Below the pieces are notes generated by a model. It saw only the letters and a program-made list of their open reading frames with translations, ran no database searches and was not told the origin of the DNA. Position numbers and translations under genes: made by a program. Shown here in pieces: positions 15,779 to 23,794 of a stretch of DNA of 37,204 nucleotides. Source of the stretch: Xanthobacteraceae bacterium (GTDB taxonomy: Bacteria > Pseudomonadota > Alphaproteobacteria > Rhizobiales > Xanthobacteraceae). The stretch spans positions 1 to 37,204 of the forward strand of contig JAIESC010000198.1 of assembly GCA_019746355.1 (NCBI GenBank), read 5' to 3'. The first letter of the stretch is position 1. Each line of letters starts with the position of its first letter.

Positions 15779-17500
15779 ATGAACATCCAAAGTCCGCCGC
15801 CGCGCTTCAATGGCAACGGTTCCGAGCCGCGCCGGAAGGCGCGCCGCACGCCCAAGGGCCGCCAGGTCGATCCGCGTGCCGAAGCCGAGATCCAGGCGTT
15901 GCTCACCGACCGCCCGCGCCGCCGCGACCTGCTGATCGAGCATCTGCATCTGATCCAGGACAAATACGGCCACATCTCCTCGGCGCATCTCGCGGCGCTC
16001 GCCGCCGAGATGAAGCTTTCGCAGACCGAGGCCTATGAGGTTGCGACCTTCTATGCGCACTTTGACGTGGTGAAGGAGGGCGAGACACCGCCGCCGCCGG
16101 TCACCGTGCGGGTGTGCGATTCGCTGTCGTGCGCGATGGCCGGTGCCGACCGCCTGCTCGGCGATCTGCCGAAGCTCCTGGGCTCGGGCGTGCGGGTGGT
16201 TCGCGCGCCGTGCATGGGCGCGTGCGACCGCGCGCCGGTCTGCGCCGTTGGCCACGTCCAGGTGATGAAGGCGACGGACGACGCGGTGAAGAAGCTCGCG
16301 ACGCCCAACACGCATGCCCATGCGCTCAAGCCCGGCACCGACTTCGACGCCTATCGGGCCAAGGGCGGTTACAAGCTGTTCGAAGAGGCGCTCGCCGGCA
16401 AGCGCACGCGCGACGAACTGATCAAGGTCGTCAGCGACGCAGGCCTTCGTGGGCTTGGCGGCGCGGGCTTTCCGACCGGCCGCAAGTGGCAGTTCGTGCG
16501 CGCCGAAAAGGGTCCGCGGCTGATGGCGGTGAACGCCGACGAGGGCGAGCCCGGCACGTTCAAGGACCGCCACTATCTCGGCCTCGATCCGCACCGCTTT
16601 CTCGAAGGCATGCTGATCGCGGCTTGGGTGGTCGAGGCCGCCGAGGTCTACATCTACATCCGCGACGAATATCCCGAATTGCGGCTGATGCTGCTCGACG
16701 AGATCGCAAAGCTCGAAGCGGCTGGCCTCGACAGTTACACGAAGGTCCATCTCCGCCGCGGTGCCGGTGCGTATATCTGCGGCGAAGAGTCGGCGATGAT
16801 CGAGTCGATCGAGGGCAAGCGCGGCCTGCCGCGGCATCGTCCGCCCTACGTCGCGCAGGTCGGCCTGTTCGGTCGGCCGACGCTCGAGCAGAACGTCGAG
16901 ACGCTCTACTGGATCCGCGACATCATCGAGAAGGGCGCGGAGTGGGCGACCTCGCAGGGCCGCCACGACCGCAAGGGCTTCCGCAGCTTCTCGGTCTCGG
17001 GCCGCGTCAAGAACCCGGGCGTGAAGCTTGCGCCGGCCGGCATCACGGTGCGCGAGCTGATCGACGAATACTGCGGCGGCATGGCCGAGGGCGAGACGTT
17101 GAAGGCGTATCTGCCCGGCGGCGCGTCCGGCGGAATTCTTCCGGCCTCGATGGCCGACGAGCCGATGGACTTCGGCACGCTGGAGAAGCACGGCTGCTTC
17201 GTCGGTTCCCACGCGGTTGTGATCCTGTCCGAGAAGGACGATATGAAGGCGGTGGCGCTCAACCTCATGCGGTTCTTCGAGGATGAGTCGTGCGGCCAGT
17301 GCACGCCCTGTCGTGTGGGCAGCGAGAAGGCCGCGATGCTGATGGAGCAGGGGCCCTGGGACGAGGCGCTGCTCACCGAGCTCTCGACGCTGATGCGCGA
17401 CGCTTCGATCTGCGGCCTGGGCCAGGCCGCGCCGAACCCGCTGCTCTGCGTTTTGAAGTTTTTCCCGGAAGAGCTCACCAAGCCGATGGGCCATTGGTGA
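15779..17500 (+). CDS. fdsB: NAD-dependent formate dehydrogenase, fused NuoE/NuoF-type beta subunit
   Basis: The 573-aa protein fuses the FdsG (NuoE-like) and FdsB (NuoF-like) subunits. Residues about 40-175 form the thioredoxin-like domain with 2Fe-2S ligands Cys113, Cys118, Cys145 and Cys149. Residues about 200-573 are the NuoF part: FMN/NAD region GLGGAGFPTGRKW (225-237), VNADEGEPGTFKDRH (251-265), RGAGAYICGEESAM, and the 4Fe-4S ligands Cys505, Cys508, Cys511 and Cys545. It takes electrons from the molybdenum/tungsten subunit and reduces NAD+. The fusion and two-subunit layout match Methylobacterium FDH1 rather than the separate FdsG and FdsB of Rhodobacter. Residues 1-40 are basic and disordered. 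GGAGAAG precedes the ATG; fdsA follows after 13 bp. Cytoplasmic. Confidence 0.96.
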   Translation: MNIQSPPPRFNGNGSEPRRKARRTPKGRQVDPRAEAEIQALLTDRPRRRDLLIEHLHLIQDKYGHISSAHLAALAAEMKLSQTEAYEVATFYAHFDVVKEGETPPPPVTVRVCDSLSCAMAGADRLLGDLPKLLGSGVRVVRAPCMGACDRAPVCAVGHVQVMKATDDAVKKLATPNTHAHALKPGTDFDAYRAKGGYKLFEEALAGKRTRDELIKVVSDAGLRGLGGAGFPTGRKWQFVRAEKGPRLMAVNADEGEPGTFKDRHYLGLDPHRFLEGMLIAAWVVEAAEVYIYIRDEYPELRLMLLDEIAKLEAAGLDSYTKVHLRRGAGAYICGEESAMIESIEGKRGLPRHRPPYVAQVGLFGRPTLEQNVETLYWIRDIIEKGAEWATSQGRHDRKGFRSFSVSGRVKNPGVKLAPAGITVRELIDEYCGGMAEGETLKAYLPGGASGGILPASMADEPMDFGTLEKHGCFVGSHAVVILSEKDDMKAVALNLMRFFEDESCGQCTPCRVGSEKAAMLMEQGPWDEALLTELSTLMRDASICGLGQAAPNPLLCVLKFFPEELTKPMGHW

Positions 17501-17513
17501 GGACGAGGCCGAA

Positions 17514-20303
17514 ATGAGCGATCAGAAGCCCAACACGTTCTTCATCGACGACCGCGAGATCGACATCCGCGAAGGCGAGACGATCTTCCGCGCCGCGCGC
17601 CGCCTCGACATCAAGCTGCCGCACCTCTGCTACACGCCGAAGCCCGGCTACCGGCCCGACGGCAACTGCCGCGTCTGCATGGTCGAGATCGAGGGTGAGC
17701 GCGTGCTCGCCGCAAGCTGCATCCGCACGCCCGCGCCGGGCATGAAGGTCAAGACCCAGACCGACCGCGCCAAGACCGCGCGCAAGATGGTCGCCGAGCT
17801 TCTTCTCACCGATCAGCCCGCCATTGAAGTGGCGCACGATCCGGACAGCGAGCTCTGGAAGATCGTCAAGCGCCAGAAGCTCGAGGCCGGCCGCTTCCCC
17901 AAGCGCGATGCCATCAAGGTGCCGGAGCCCGACCGCAGCCACGTGGCCATGGCGGTCAACCTCGACGCCTGCATCCAGTGCAATCTCTGCGTCCGCGCCT
18001 GCCGCGAGGTGCAGGTCAACGACGTGATCGGCATGGCCGGCCGCGGCCATCTGGAAAAGATCGTGTTCGACCAGGACGACCCGATGGGCGCGTCGACCTG
18101 CGTCGCCTGCGGCGAGTGCGTGCAGGCCTGCCCGACCGGCGCGCTGATGCCCTCGACCATGGTCGACGACAACAACGTCTACAAGGGCAAGCCCGACCGC
18201 ACCGTGGACAGCGTCTGCCCCTATTGCGGCGTCGGCTGCCAGCTCACCTACGGGATCAAGGACGACAAGATCGTCTCCGTCACCGGCCAGAACGGCCCGG
18301 CGAACCAGAACCGGCTCTGCGTCAAGGGCCGGTTCGGCTTCGACTACGTGCACAATCCGCAGCGTCTTTTGAAGCCGCTGATCCGCAAGGACGGCGTGCC
18401 GAAGGTGCCGCACGAGTTCATCGACCCGTCGAACCCGTTCACGCATTTCCGCGAGGCGACCTGGGAGGAGGCGCTCGACCGCGCCGCCGGCGGCCTGAAG
18501 AAAATCCGCGACCGCGACGGGCCGAAGGCGCTGGCGGGCTTCGGCTCCGCGAAAGGCTCGAACGAGGAGGCCTACCTTTTCCAGAAGCTCGTTCGCACCG
18601 GTTTCGGCACCAACAATGTCGACCACTGCACGCGGCTCTGCCATGCCTCGTCGGTCGCCGCCCTGCTCGAGGGCGTCGGCTCCGCCGCGGTGACCGCGAC
18701 CTTCAACGAGTGCAAGAACTCGGACCTGATCATCGTCATCGGCGCGAACCCGACCGAGAACCATCCGGTCGCCGCCACCTTCTTCAAGCAGGCCGCCAAG
18801 CGCGGGGCCAAGCTCGCGGTGATGGACCCGCGCGGCCAGGCGCTGAAGCGCCACGCCTGGAAGATGATGCAGTTCAAGAACGGTGCGGACGTGGCGATGC
18901 TGAACGCCATGCTCAACGTCATCGTCGAGGAGAAGCTCTACGACCAGCAGTACATCCAGAGCTACGTCGAAGGCTTCGACGCCTGGAAGGAGAGCATCAA
19001 GGACTTCACGCCGGAAGAGATGGCCCCGATCTGCGGCATCGAGGCCGACACGCTGCGTGAGGTGGCGCGCGCTTATGCCCGCGCCGAGAGCGCGATCATT
19101 TTCTGGGGCATGGGCGTGTCGCAGCACACCCACGGCACCGACAATGCGCGCTGCCTGATCGCGCTGTCGCTGATCACCGGCCAGATCGGCCGCCCGGGCA
19201 CGGGGCTGCATCCGCTGCGCGGCCAGAACAACGTGCAGGGCGCGTCCGACGCCGGCCTGATCCCGATGTTCTTCCCCGATTACAGGTCGGTCGAGAACCC
19301 GGACATCCGCGCCCAGTATGAGAAGGCCTGGGGCGTGAAGCTCGACCCCAAGCGCGGCAAGACCGTGGTCGAGATCATGGACGCGGTCCACGCCGATGAA
19401 ATCAAGGGCATGTACATCGAGGGCGAGAACCCGGCGATGTCCGACCCGGACCTCAACCACGCCCGCGAGGCGCTGGCGCATCTCGAGCATCTCGTGGTGC
19501 AGGACCTGTTCCTCACCGAGACCGCGGTCTATGCCGACGTGATCCTGCCGGCGTCCGGCTGGCCCGAGAAGGACGGCACGGTCACCAACACCAACCGTCA
19601 GGTGCAGATGGGCCGCCAGGCTCTCCCGCTCCCGGGTGAAACTCGCCACGATCTCTGGATCATCCAGGAGATCGGCAAGCGCATGGGCCTGCCCTGGAAC
19701 TACCAGCACGTCAGCGAGGTCTACACCGAGATGGCCTCGATGATGCCCGCTCTCGACAACATCTCCTGGGAGCGCATCGAGCGCGAGAACGCGGTGACCT
19801 ATCCGTCCGACGCGCCGGATCAGCCCGGCCGCGACGTGGTGTTCGACAAGGGCTTCCCGCGTCCAGGGGGCTTCGCCAAGCTGGTCGCGACCAAGCTCCA
19901 GCCGCCCGACGAAGTGCCGGATGCGGAGTATCCGTTCATCCTTTCGACCGGCCGGCAGCTTGAGCACTGGCACACCGGCTCGATGACGCGCCGCGCCACC
20001 GTGCTCGACGCAATCGAGCCCTCGGCCATCGCCCAGCTTTCGCGCGGCACGATTGTGAAGCTCGGCATTGAGCCGGGCGACATGGTGCGGGTGACGACGC
20101 GGCGCGGCACGGTCGAGCTTCAGGCACGGCAGGACGATTCGGTGCCGGATGGCGTGGTGTTCATCCCGTTCGCTTACGTCGAGGCGGCAGCGAACCTGCT
20201 CACCAACCCAAAGCTCGATCCATTCGGCAAGATTCCTGAGTTCAAGTTCTGCGCCGCCAAGGTCGAGGCGGTCGATCCGGCGACAAAGATCGCGGCGGAA
20301 TAG
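17514..20303 (+). CDS. fdsA: NAD-dependent formate dehydrogenase, alpha (Mo/W-bis-MGD) subunit
   Basis: The 929-aa catalytic subunit oxidises formate to CO2. The N-terminal 2Fe-2S domain uses Cys39, Cys52, Cys55 and Cys69. Two 4Fe-4S clusters use the CxxCxxC repeats at 153-163 and 196-206. A further 4Fe-4S sits at Cys235, Cys238, Cys242 and Cys269 at the start of the molybdopterin domain. The active site is Cys376-His377 in HCTRLCHASS, where E. coli FdhF has selenocysteine, so this is the Cys form. The C-terminal MGD-binding domain starts near 800 (FILSTGRQLEHWHTG). The segment about 98-116 reads LTDQPAIEVAHDPDSEL, where Rhodobacter FdsA carries the ligands of a His-ligated 4Fe-4S cluster; here those ligands are absent. 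No fdsC or fdsD follows. Cofactor metal cannot be told. Confidence 0.97.
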   Translation: MSDQKPNTFFIDDREIDIREGETIFRAARRLDIKLPHLCYTPKPGYRPDGNCRVCMVEIEGERVLAASCIRTPAPGMKVKTQTDRAKTARKMVAELLLTDQPAIEVAHDPDSELWKIVKRQKLEAGRFPKRDAIKVPEPDRSHVAMAVNLDACIQCNLCVRACREVQVNDVIGMAGRGHLEKIVFDQDDPMGASTCVACGECVQACPTGALMPSTMVDDNNVYKGKPDRTVDSVCPYCGVGCQLTYGIKDDKIVSVTGQNGPANQNRLCVKGRFGFDYVHNPQRLLKPLIRKDGVPKVPHEFIDPSNPFTHFREATWEEALDRAAGGLKKIRDRDGPKALAGFGSAKGSNEEAYLFQKLVRTGFGTNNVDHCTRLCHASSVAALLEGVGSAAVTATFNECKNSDLIIVIGANPTENHPVAATFFKQAAKRGAKLAVMDPRGQALKRHAWKMMQFKNGADVAMLNAMLNVIVEEKLYDQQYIQSYVEGFDAWKESIKDFTPEEMAPICGIEADTLREVARAYARAESAIIFWGMGVSQHTHGTDNARCLIALSLITGQIGRPGTGLHPLRGQNNVQGASDAGLIPMFFPDYRSVENPDIRAQYEKAWGVKLDPKRGKTVVEIMDAVHADEIKGMYIEGENPAMSDPDLNHAREALAHLEHLVVQDLFLTETAVYADVILPASGWPEKDGTVTNTNRQVQMGRQALPLPGETRHDLWIIQEIGKRMGLPWNYQHVSEVYTEMASMMPALDNISWERIERENAVTYPSDAPDQPGRDVVFDKGFPRPGGFAKLVATKLQPPDEVPDAEYPFILSTGRQLEHWHTGSMTRRATVLDAIEPSAIAQLSRGTIVKLGIEPGDMVRVTTRRGTVELQARQDDSVPDGVVFIPFAYVEAAANLLTNPKLDPFGKIPEFKFCAAKVEAVDPATKIAAE

Positions 20304-20455
20304 CGCCGCCAGAAGCCGGCGCGTCGATCTCCATGCTTGTCACTGGCCGCTTGCCTGCGCAGGCGGCCATTCCGTCAGTGGCCCTGACCCATCCACTGCC
20401 CTGCACGCCGCGCATACGACTTTAGTTTAATGCGCGCCCGGCGCGGAACTGCGCC

Positions 20456-20481
20456 GGAACAGGACCATCGTACCGACGGTT
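20456..20481 (+). promoter_or_regulatory. Possible EcfG-type general-stress promoter
   Basis: GGAAC (20456-20460), a 16-bp spacer and CGGTT (20477-20481) lie close to the alphaproteobacterial EcfG consensus GGAAC-N16/17-CGTT. It is about 40 bp upstream of the small His-rich protein. The -10 carries an extra G, so this is a weak call. Confidence 0.3.
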
Positions 20482-20520
20482 TTTTTCGTGCCGTTTTCCG
20501 TCGAAACGATGGAGGTGAGA

Positions 20521-20700
20521 ATGGCCGATCTCCTGCACCATCATCATTATCGTCACGCTTCGGACGTCGATGTGCCGACGCGCATCTACTTGGCCGCGGG
20601 CATCGGCCTGACGCTGCTTGCGGCAGGCTTGATGTACGCCATGCTGACCGGCAGCGCGGCTTTCGACACCACCATTCCGCCGCCGATGATCATGCCGTAG
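20521..20700 (+). CDS. Small His-rich single-TM protein
   Basis: The 59-aa protein has a His-rich N-terminus (LLHHHHYRH, residues 4-12), a single hydrophobic segment (about 23-42, YLAAGIGLTLLAAGLMYAML) and a proline-rich tail ending IPPPMIMP. The ribosome site GGAGGTGAG is excellent and a strong terminator follows, so it is a real gene despite its size. I do not recognise the family. The His cluster could bind metal on the cytoplasmic side; this is inference. It is separated from fdsA by 217 bp that hold an imperfect GC-rich hairpin and the possible stress promoter. Confidence 0.75.
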   Translation: MADLLHHHHYRHASDVDVPTRIYLAAGIGLTLLAAGLMYAMLTGSAAFDTTIPPPMIMP

Positions 20701-20721
20701 CCGGCGGCTGAGGCAGCAGAC

Positions 20722-20754
20722 AAAGAGCGCCCCCACGTGCGGGAGCGCTCTTTT
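20722..20754 (+). terminator. Rho-independent terminator after the His-rich protein
   Basis: AAAGAGCGC-CCC pairs with GGG-(A)-GCGCTCTTT around ACGTGC, followed by TTTT-GTTT. It is a strong hairpin with a T-run and, because of its A-rich 5' side, could work weakly in both directions. Confidence 0.88.
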
Positions 20755-20937
20755 GTTTGATGCGGTGTGGATCGCGCACGATGTGCGGCACCAAGGTCGA
20801 GATCGACGATCACCCATTCGATTTCGCAACGCGGTCGGCGGCGGCCGCGTTTACAAGCCCATTGCGCGCGACATAACATCCGCGGCCTGCCCTGCGCTTG
20901 CGCGCCAACCGACAAGCATCTCCTGGTGAGTGAAACA

Positions 20938-22026
20938 ATGAACAGGCCGCGTGAAATCGGGCTCGGCATCATTGGCTCGGGCCGGATCGGCACGCTTCGC
21001 GCGCGGCTGGCCGCCGGCCACCCGGCGGTGCGCAACATCGTGGTGTCGGACCTGGAGCCCGCCAACGCCGAAAAGCTCGCCGGCACCGTGGGAGGCCGCT
21101 CGCACGGCGGCGACAATCTGGCGGTGATCGACGATCCCGAGGTGACCGCGGTGATCGTTTCCACCAGCGAAGGCGAGCACGTCAAGCCGATGCTCGCCGC
21201 GATCGCCCGCGGCAAGCCGGTGCTGGTCGAGAAGCCGATCGCGCTCACCGTGCGCGAGGCCGATCAGGTGCTCGAAGCGTTGCAGAAGCACGGCGGCAGC
21301 ATGCGGGTGGGCTACAGCCGCCGTTACAAGGAGCGCTACCAGATCGCCAAAGAGCAGGTGGTGAAGGCCCGTATCGGAACGCTGACCGGTGGTGCCGCGC
21401 GCGTCTTCAATTCGCGCTCGCAAGCGCTGGCGATGCTCAAACGCAATCCGCACGCGACGCCGGTGGTCGATGCGCTGACCTACTACGTCGACCTGATGAA
21501 CTGGCTGTTCGAGGGAAAGAAGCTCGTCGAAATCTACGCCCGCGGACAGATGGGCGTGCTGAAGGCGGCGGGCCACGAGGTCCAGGATGTCTGCTACGCG
21601 GTGCTGACCTATGACGACGGCGCGGTGGTCAACCTCGGCGTGAGCTACGCGCTGCCCGAGAAGTATCCGGCGCTCGGCCACGCCGCGCGCGTCGAGGTGG
21701 TCGGCACCGGCGGCGTCCTGATACTCGACGACGATCACACCGACCAACTCATGTACAGCGAGACCGGCGTGCCACATGTCTACCTGCCGGACCACAACGT
21801 CAACATGGTGTTCCTGCAGAGCGGGACGCCCGGCGACTGGGCGCTGGGCGAGTTCTGGGGGCCGATCGCCAACGAGACCCGGGCCTGGCTCGACTTTCTC
21901 GCAACCGGCCGGCCCTGCACGCTGGCGACGCCGCAGGACGCGCGCGCGACACTCGAAGCGACGCTCGCGATCGAGCATTCGATGCGGATCGGCGCGCCGG
22001 TCACGCTGCCGCTGCGCGCGGGCTAG
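20938..22026 (+). CDS. Gfo/Idh/MocA-family oxidoreductase (inositol dehydrogenase-like)
   Basis: The 362-aa protein has a classic Rossmann start, GLGIIGSGRIGTLRAR (GxGxxG at about 11-16), and the catalytic motif VLVEKPIAL with Lys in EKP. The substrate domain has RVGYSRRYKERY and a DALTYYVDLMNWLF segment. That segment replaces the usual GGxxxDxxxHxxD motif, so the conserved His is missing and Asp-Leu takes its place. Relatives oxidise inositol or sugars with NAD(P)+. ATG 20938 is chosen because the upstream frame to 20767 has no family similarity. It is followed by duplicated palindromes and then a Bug binding-protein gene on the same strand, echoing the pairing at 9.5-11.5 kb. Substrate unknown. 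Confidence 0.9.
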   Translation: MNRPREIGLGIIGSGRIGTLRARLAAGHPAVRNIVVSDLEPANAEKLAGTVGGRSHGGDNLAVIDDPEVTAVIVSTSEGEHVKPMLAAIARGKPVLVEKPIALTVREADQVLEALQKHGGSMRVGYSRRYKERYQIAKEQVVKARIGTLTGGAARVFNSRSQALAMLKRNPHATPVVDALTYYVDLMNWLFEGKKLVEIYARGQMGVLKAAGHEVQDVCYAVLTYDDGAVVNLGVSYALPEKYPALGHAARVEVVGTGGVLILDDDHTDQLMYSETGVPHVYLPDHNVNMVFLQSGTPGDWALGEFWGPIANETRAWLDFLATGRPCTLATPQDARATLEATLAIEHSMRIGAPVTLPLRAG

Positions 22027-22132
22027 AGCATGATCCCGAAAAGTGTGAAGCGGTTTTCGGAAAAGATCATGCTCAAGAAGGGAGAGCATGATCCCGAAAA
22101 GTGTGAAGCGGTTTTCGGAAAAGATCATGCTC
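22026..22132. repeat. Tandemly duplicated 49-bp palindromic element
   Basis: Two copies (22026-22074 and 22084-22132) differ by a 58-bp shift. Each has the outer arms GAGCATGATC and GATCATGCTC and an inner stem CCGAAAA...TTTTCGG. It is the Hyphomicrobiales-type AGCATGATCC intergenic palindrome. The first copy starts on the last base of the preceding stop codon. No visible base difference separates the two copies, which points to recent duplication. Confidence 0.88.
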
Positions 22133-22195
22133 AAGAAGGGATGAACAATACCGACCGCCACAACAACCGGCGGCGCCTTCGGGAAGGAGACAACC

Positions 22196-23188
22196 ATGGC
22201 TCAAAAAGCCTGGCGGAGCCGCCGCGCATGGCTGCAAGGCGCAAGCGCGCTGACGATGAGCGCGCCGTTCATTCGCACATCGAGCGCTGCGGGCTATCCG
22301 GACCGGCCGGTGCGGATCGTCGTCCCGTTCGCGCCCGGCGGGCCGAGCGATATCACCGCCCGTTTCATGAGTGTGAAGCTCGGCGAGGCGCTCGGCCACA
22401 CATTCATGGTCGAAAACCGTGCCGGCGCGGGCAGCAACCTCGGCACGCTCGCGGTCGCGCGCAGCGCGCCGGACGGCTACACGCTGCTGGTGACGTCGAG
22501 CGCCTTTACGGTCAATCCGAGCCTCTACAAGCAGGTGCCCTACGATCCGTTCAAGGACTTCGCTCCGGTCGCCGAGCTCGACACCTCACCGAATGTGTTC
22601 GTGGCAACGCTGACCTCGGGCATCACCTCGATCAAGGACGTCGTGGCTCGCGCGAAGGCCACGCCCGACGAGCTGAGCTATGCCAGCGCCGGCGTCGGCA
22701 CCACGCCGCATCTCGCCACGGAGCTTCTGAAGATCACGGCCGGCATCAACGTCACCCACGTGCCGTACCAGGGCAACGGCCCGGCGATGCAGAGCATCCT
22801 CGCCGGCACCGTGCCGCTGATGTGCGGCTCGCTCCCTGGCGCCCATGGCAGCATCAAGAACGGCCAGCTCCGCGCGCTTGCCGTCACCGGCCCGACGCGC
22901 TGGTACGATATGCCCGACGTGCCGGCGATGATCGAGCTCGGCTATGCCGACTTCATCGTCGACACGTTCCACTGCATGCTGGCGCCGGCCGGAACGCCTC
23001 GGGAGATCGTCGAGCGGCTCGCAGCCGCCTGCGTGGCGACCCTGAAGGAGCCGACGGTCCACGAGAAGTTGCGGTCGATGGGGTTCGAGACCATCGCCAA
23101 TGGTCCCGACGGCCTCGCCCGCCGCATTGCGGGCGACGTGCAGCGCTACCGCGACATCATCGCCAAGGCCGGCATCGAGCGGGTTTAG
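22196..23188 (+). CDS. Bug/TctC-family periplasmic substrate-binding protein
   Basis: The 330-aa protein has an N-terminal export signal containing twin arginines (SRRAWLQGASALTMSAPF, residues 8-25), so Tat rather than Sec is possible. The mature part starts near YPDRPVRIVVPFAPGGPSDITARF and carries GAGSNLGTLAVARSAPDGYTLLV and VPYQGNGPAMQSILAG, the Bug signatures. No TctA/TctB permease is nearby. AAGGAGACAACC precedes the ATG. Its stop overlaps the convergent beta-sandwich gene by 4 bp. Ligand probably a carboxylate; not identifiable. It may feed the flavoprotein pathway beside it. Confidence 0.93.
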   Translation: MAQKAWRSRRAWLQGASALTMSAPFIRTSSAAGYPDRPVRIVVPFAPGGPSDITARFMSVKLGEALGHTFMVENRAGAGSNLGTLAVARSAPDGYTLLVTSSAFTVNPSLYKQVPYDPFKDFAPVAELDTSPNVFVATLTSGITSIKDVVARAKATPDELSYASAGVGTTPHLATELLKITAGINVTHVPYQGNGPAMQSILAGTVPLMCGSLPGAHGSIKNGQLRALAVTGPTRWYDMPDVPAMIELGYADFIVDTFHCMLAPAGTPREIVERLAAACVATLKEPTVHEKLRSMGFETIANGPDGLARRIAGDVQRYRDIIAKAGIERV

Positions 23189-23784
23189 CGCACCCAGCGC
23201 GCATCCGGGTGCTCCTCGGGCACATGCACCATCGTCAGCTCGAGGCTGTCGTCGCGGCCCACGCGAATGGGCTGCGGCTCGGCGATGTGCGCCGTGCGCC
23301 AGAGCTGAAGCAGAAAGTCGCCGCGCGAGACCCGAAGCTCGGCCCGGCCGGCCTTGTCGGTGCGCGCATGGAACGGGCCGACGCGGATCTCGACGCCGTC
23401 GAGCGCGGCTTTGGTGTCGCGTTCGGTGACGGTGACGGTCAGCGTGTAGGCGGGCCTTGCTGCGACCGCGACGCTGAAGCGCGTCGGCACGGCGTCGAGG
23501 CTCGCGGGTTCAAGCCGCGCCGTATAGTCCGCCGTCTCACGGTCGCGCGGCGCGGGCACTTCGAGCACGGTCCAGTACAGCGCCTCGGTGCCGGGCAGGG
23601 GCGTGTCGCCAAGTGTTGCCGATGCCACCGCTGCGCCTTTCGCATCGCTCACCTCGACCAGTTCACCTGCCAGCGCGCGGCCTGATAACGACTTCGCGCC
23701 GACCGTGATCACGAATTTCTCGCCGGCGACCACCGGCATCGGCACGTCCCACACAGCGAGGCTGATCGTATCCGCGTTGCTCAC
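23185..23784 (-). CDS. Two-domain beta-sandwich protein, partner of flavoprotein A
   Basis: The 199-aa protein has no signal peptide. Residues about 5-105 (SLAVWDVPMPVVAGEKFVI, then GDTPLPGTEALYWT) look like an Ig-like sandwich. Residues about 115-190 (YTLTVTV, GVEIRVGPFHARTDKAGRAELRVSRG) look like a carboxypeptidase-regulatory/CnaB-like fold. It is a paralogue of 27103-27723; they share SLAVWDVP, EALYWT, TLTVTV and the GP-A-TD-AG core. I chose GTG 23784, with TGAGGAG upstream that overlaps the flavoprotein stop, over an ATG at 23817 that would overlap that gene. The two genes are 10 bp apart, so co-translation is likely. I infer a subunit or docking role; no enzymatic motif is visible. Confidence 0.75.
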   Translation of the reverse strand: MSNADTISLAVWDVPMPVVAGEKFVITVGAKSLSGRALAGELVEVSDAKGAAVASATLGDTPLPGTEALYWTVLEVPAPRDRETADYTARLEPASLDAVPTRFSVAVAARPAYTLTVTVTERDTKAALDGVEIRVGPFHARTDKAGRAELRVSRGDFLLQLWRTAHIAEPQPIRVGRDDSLELTMVHVPEEHPDARWVR

Positions 23785-23794
23785 GATGCGCTCC

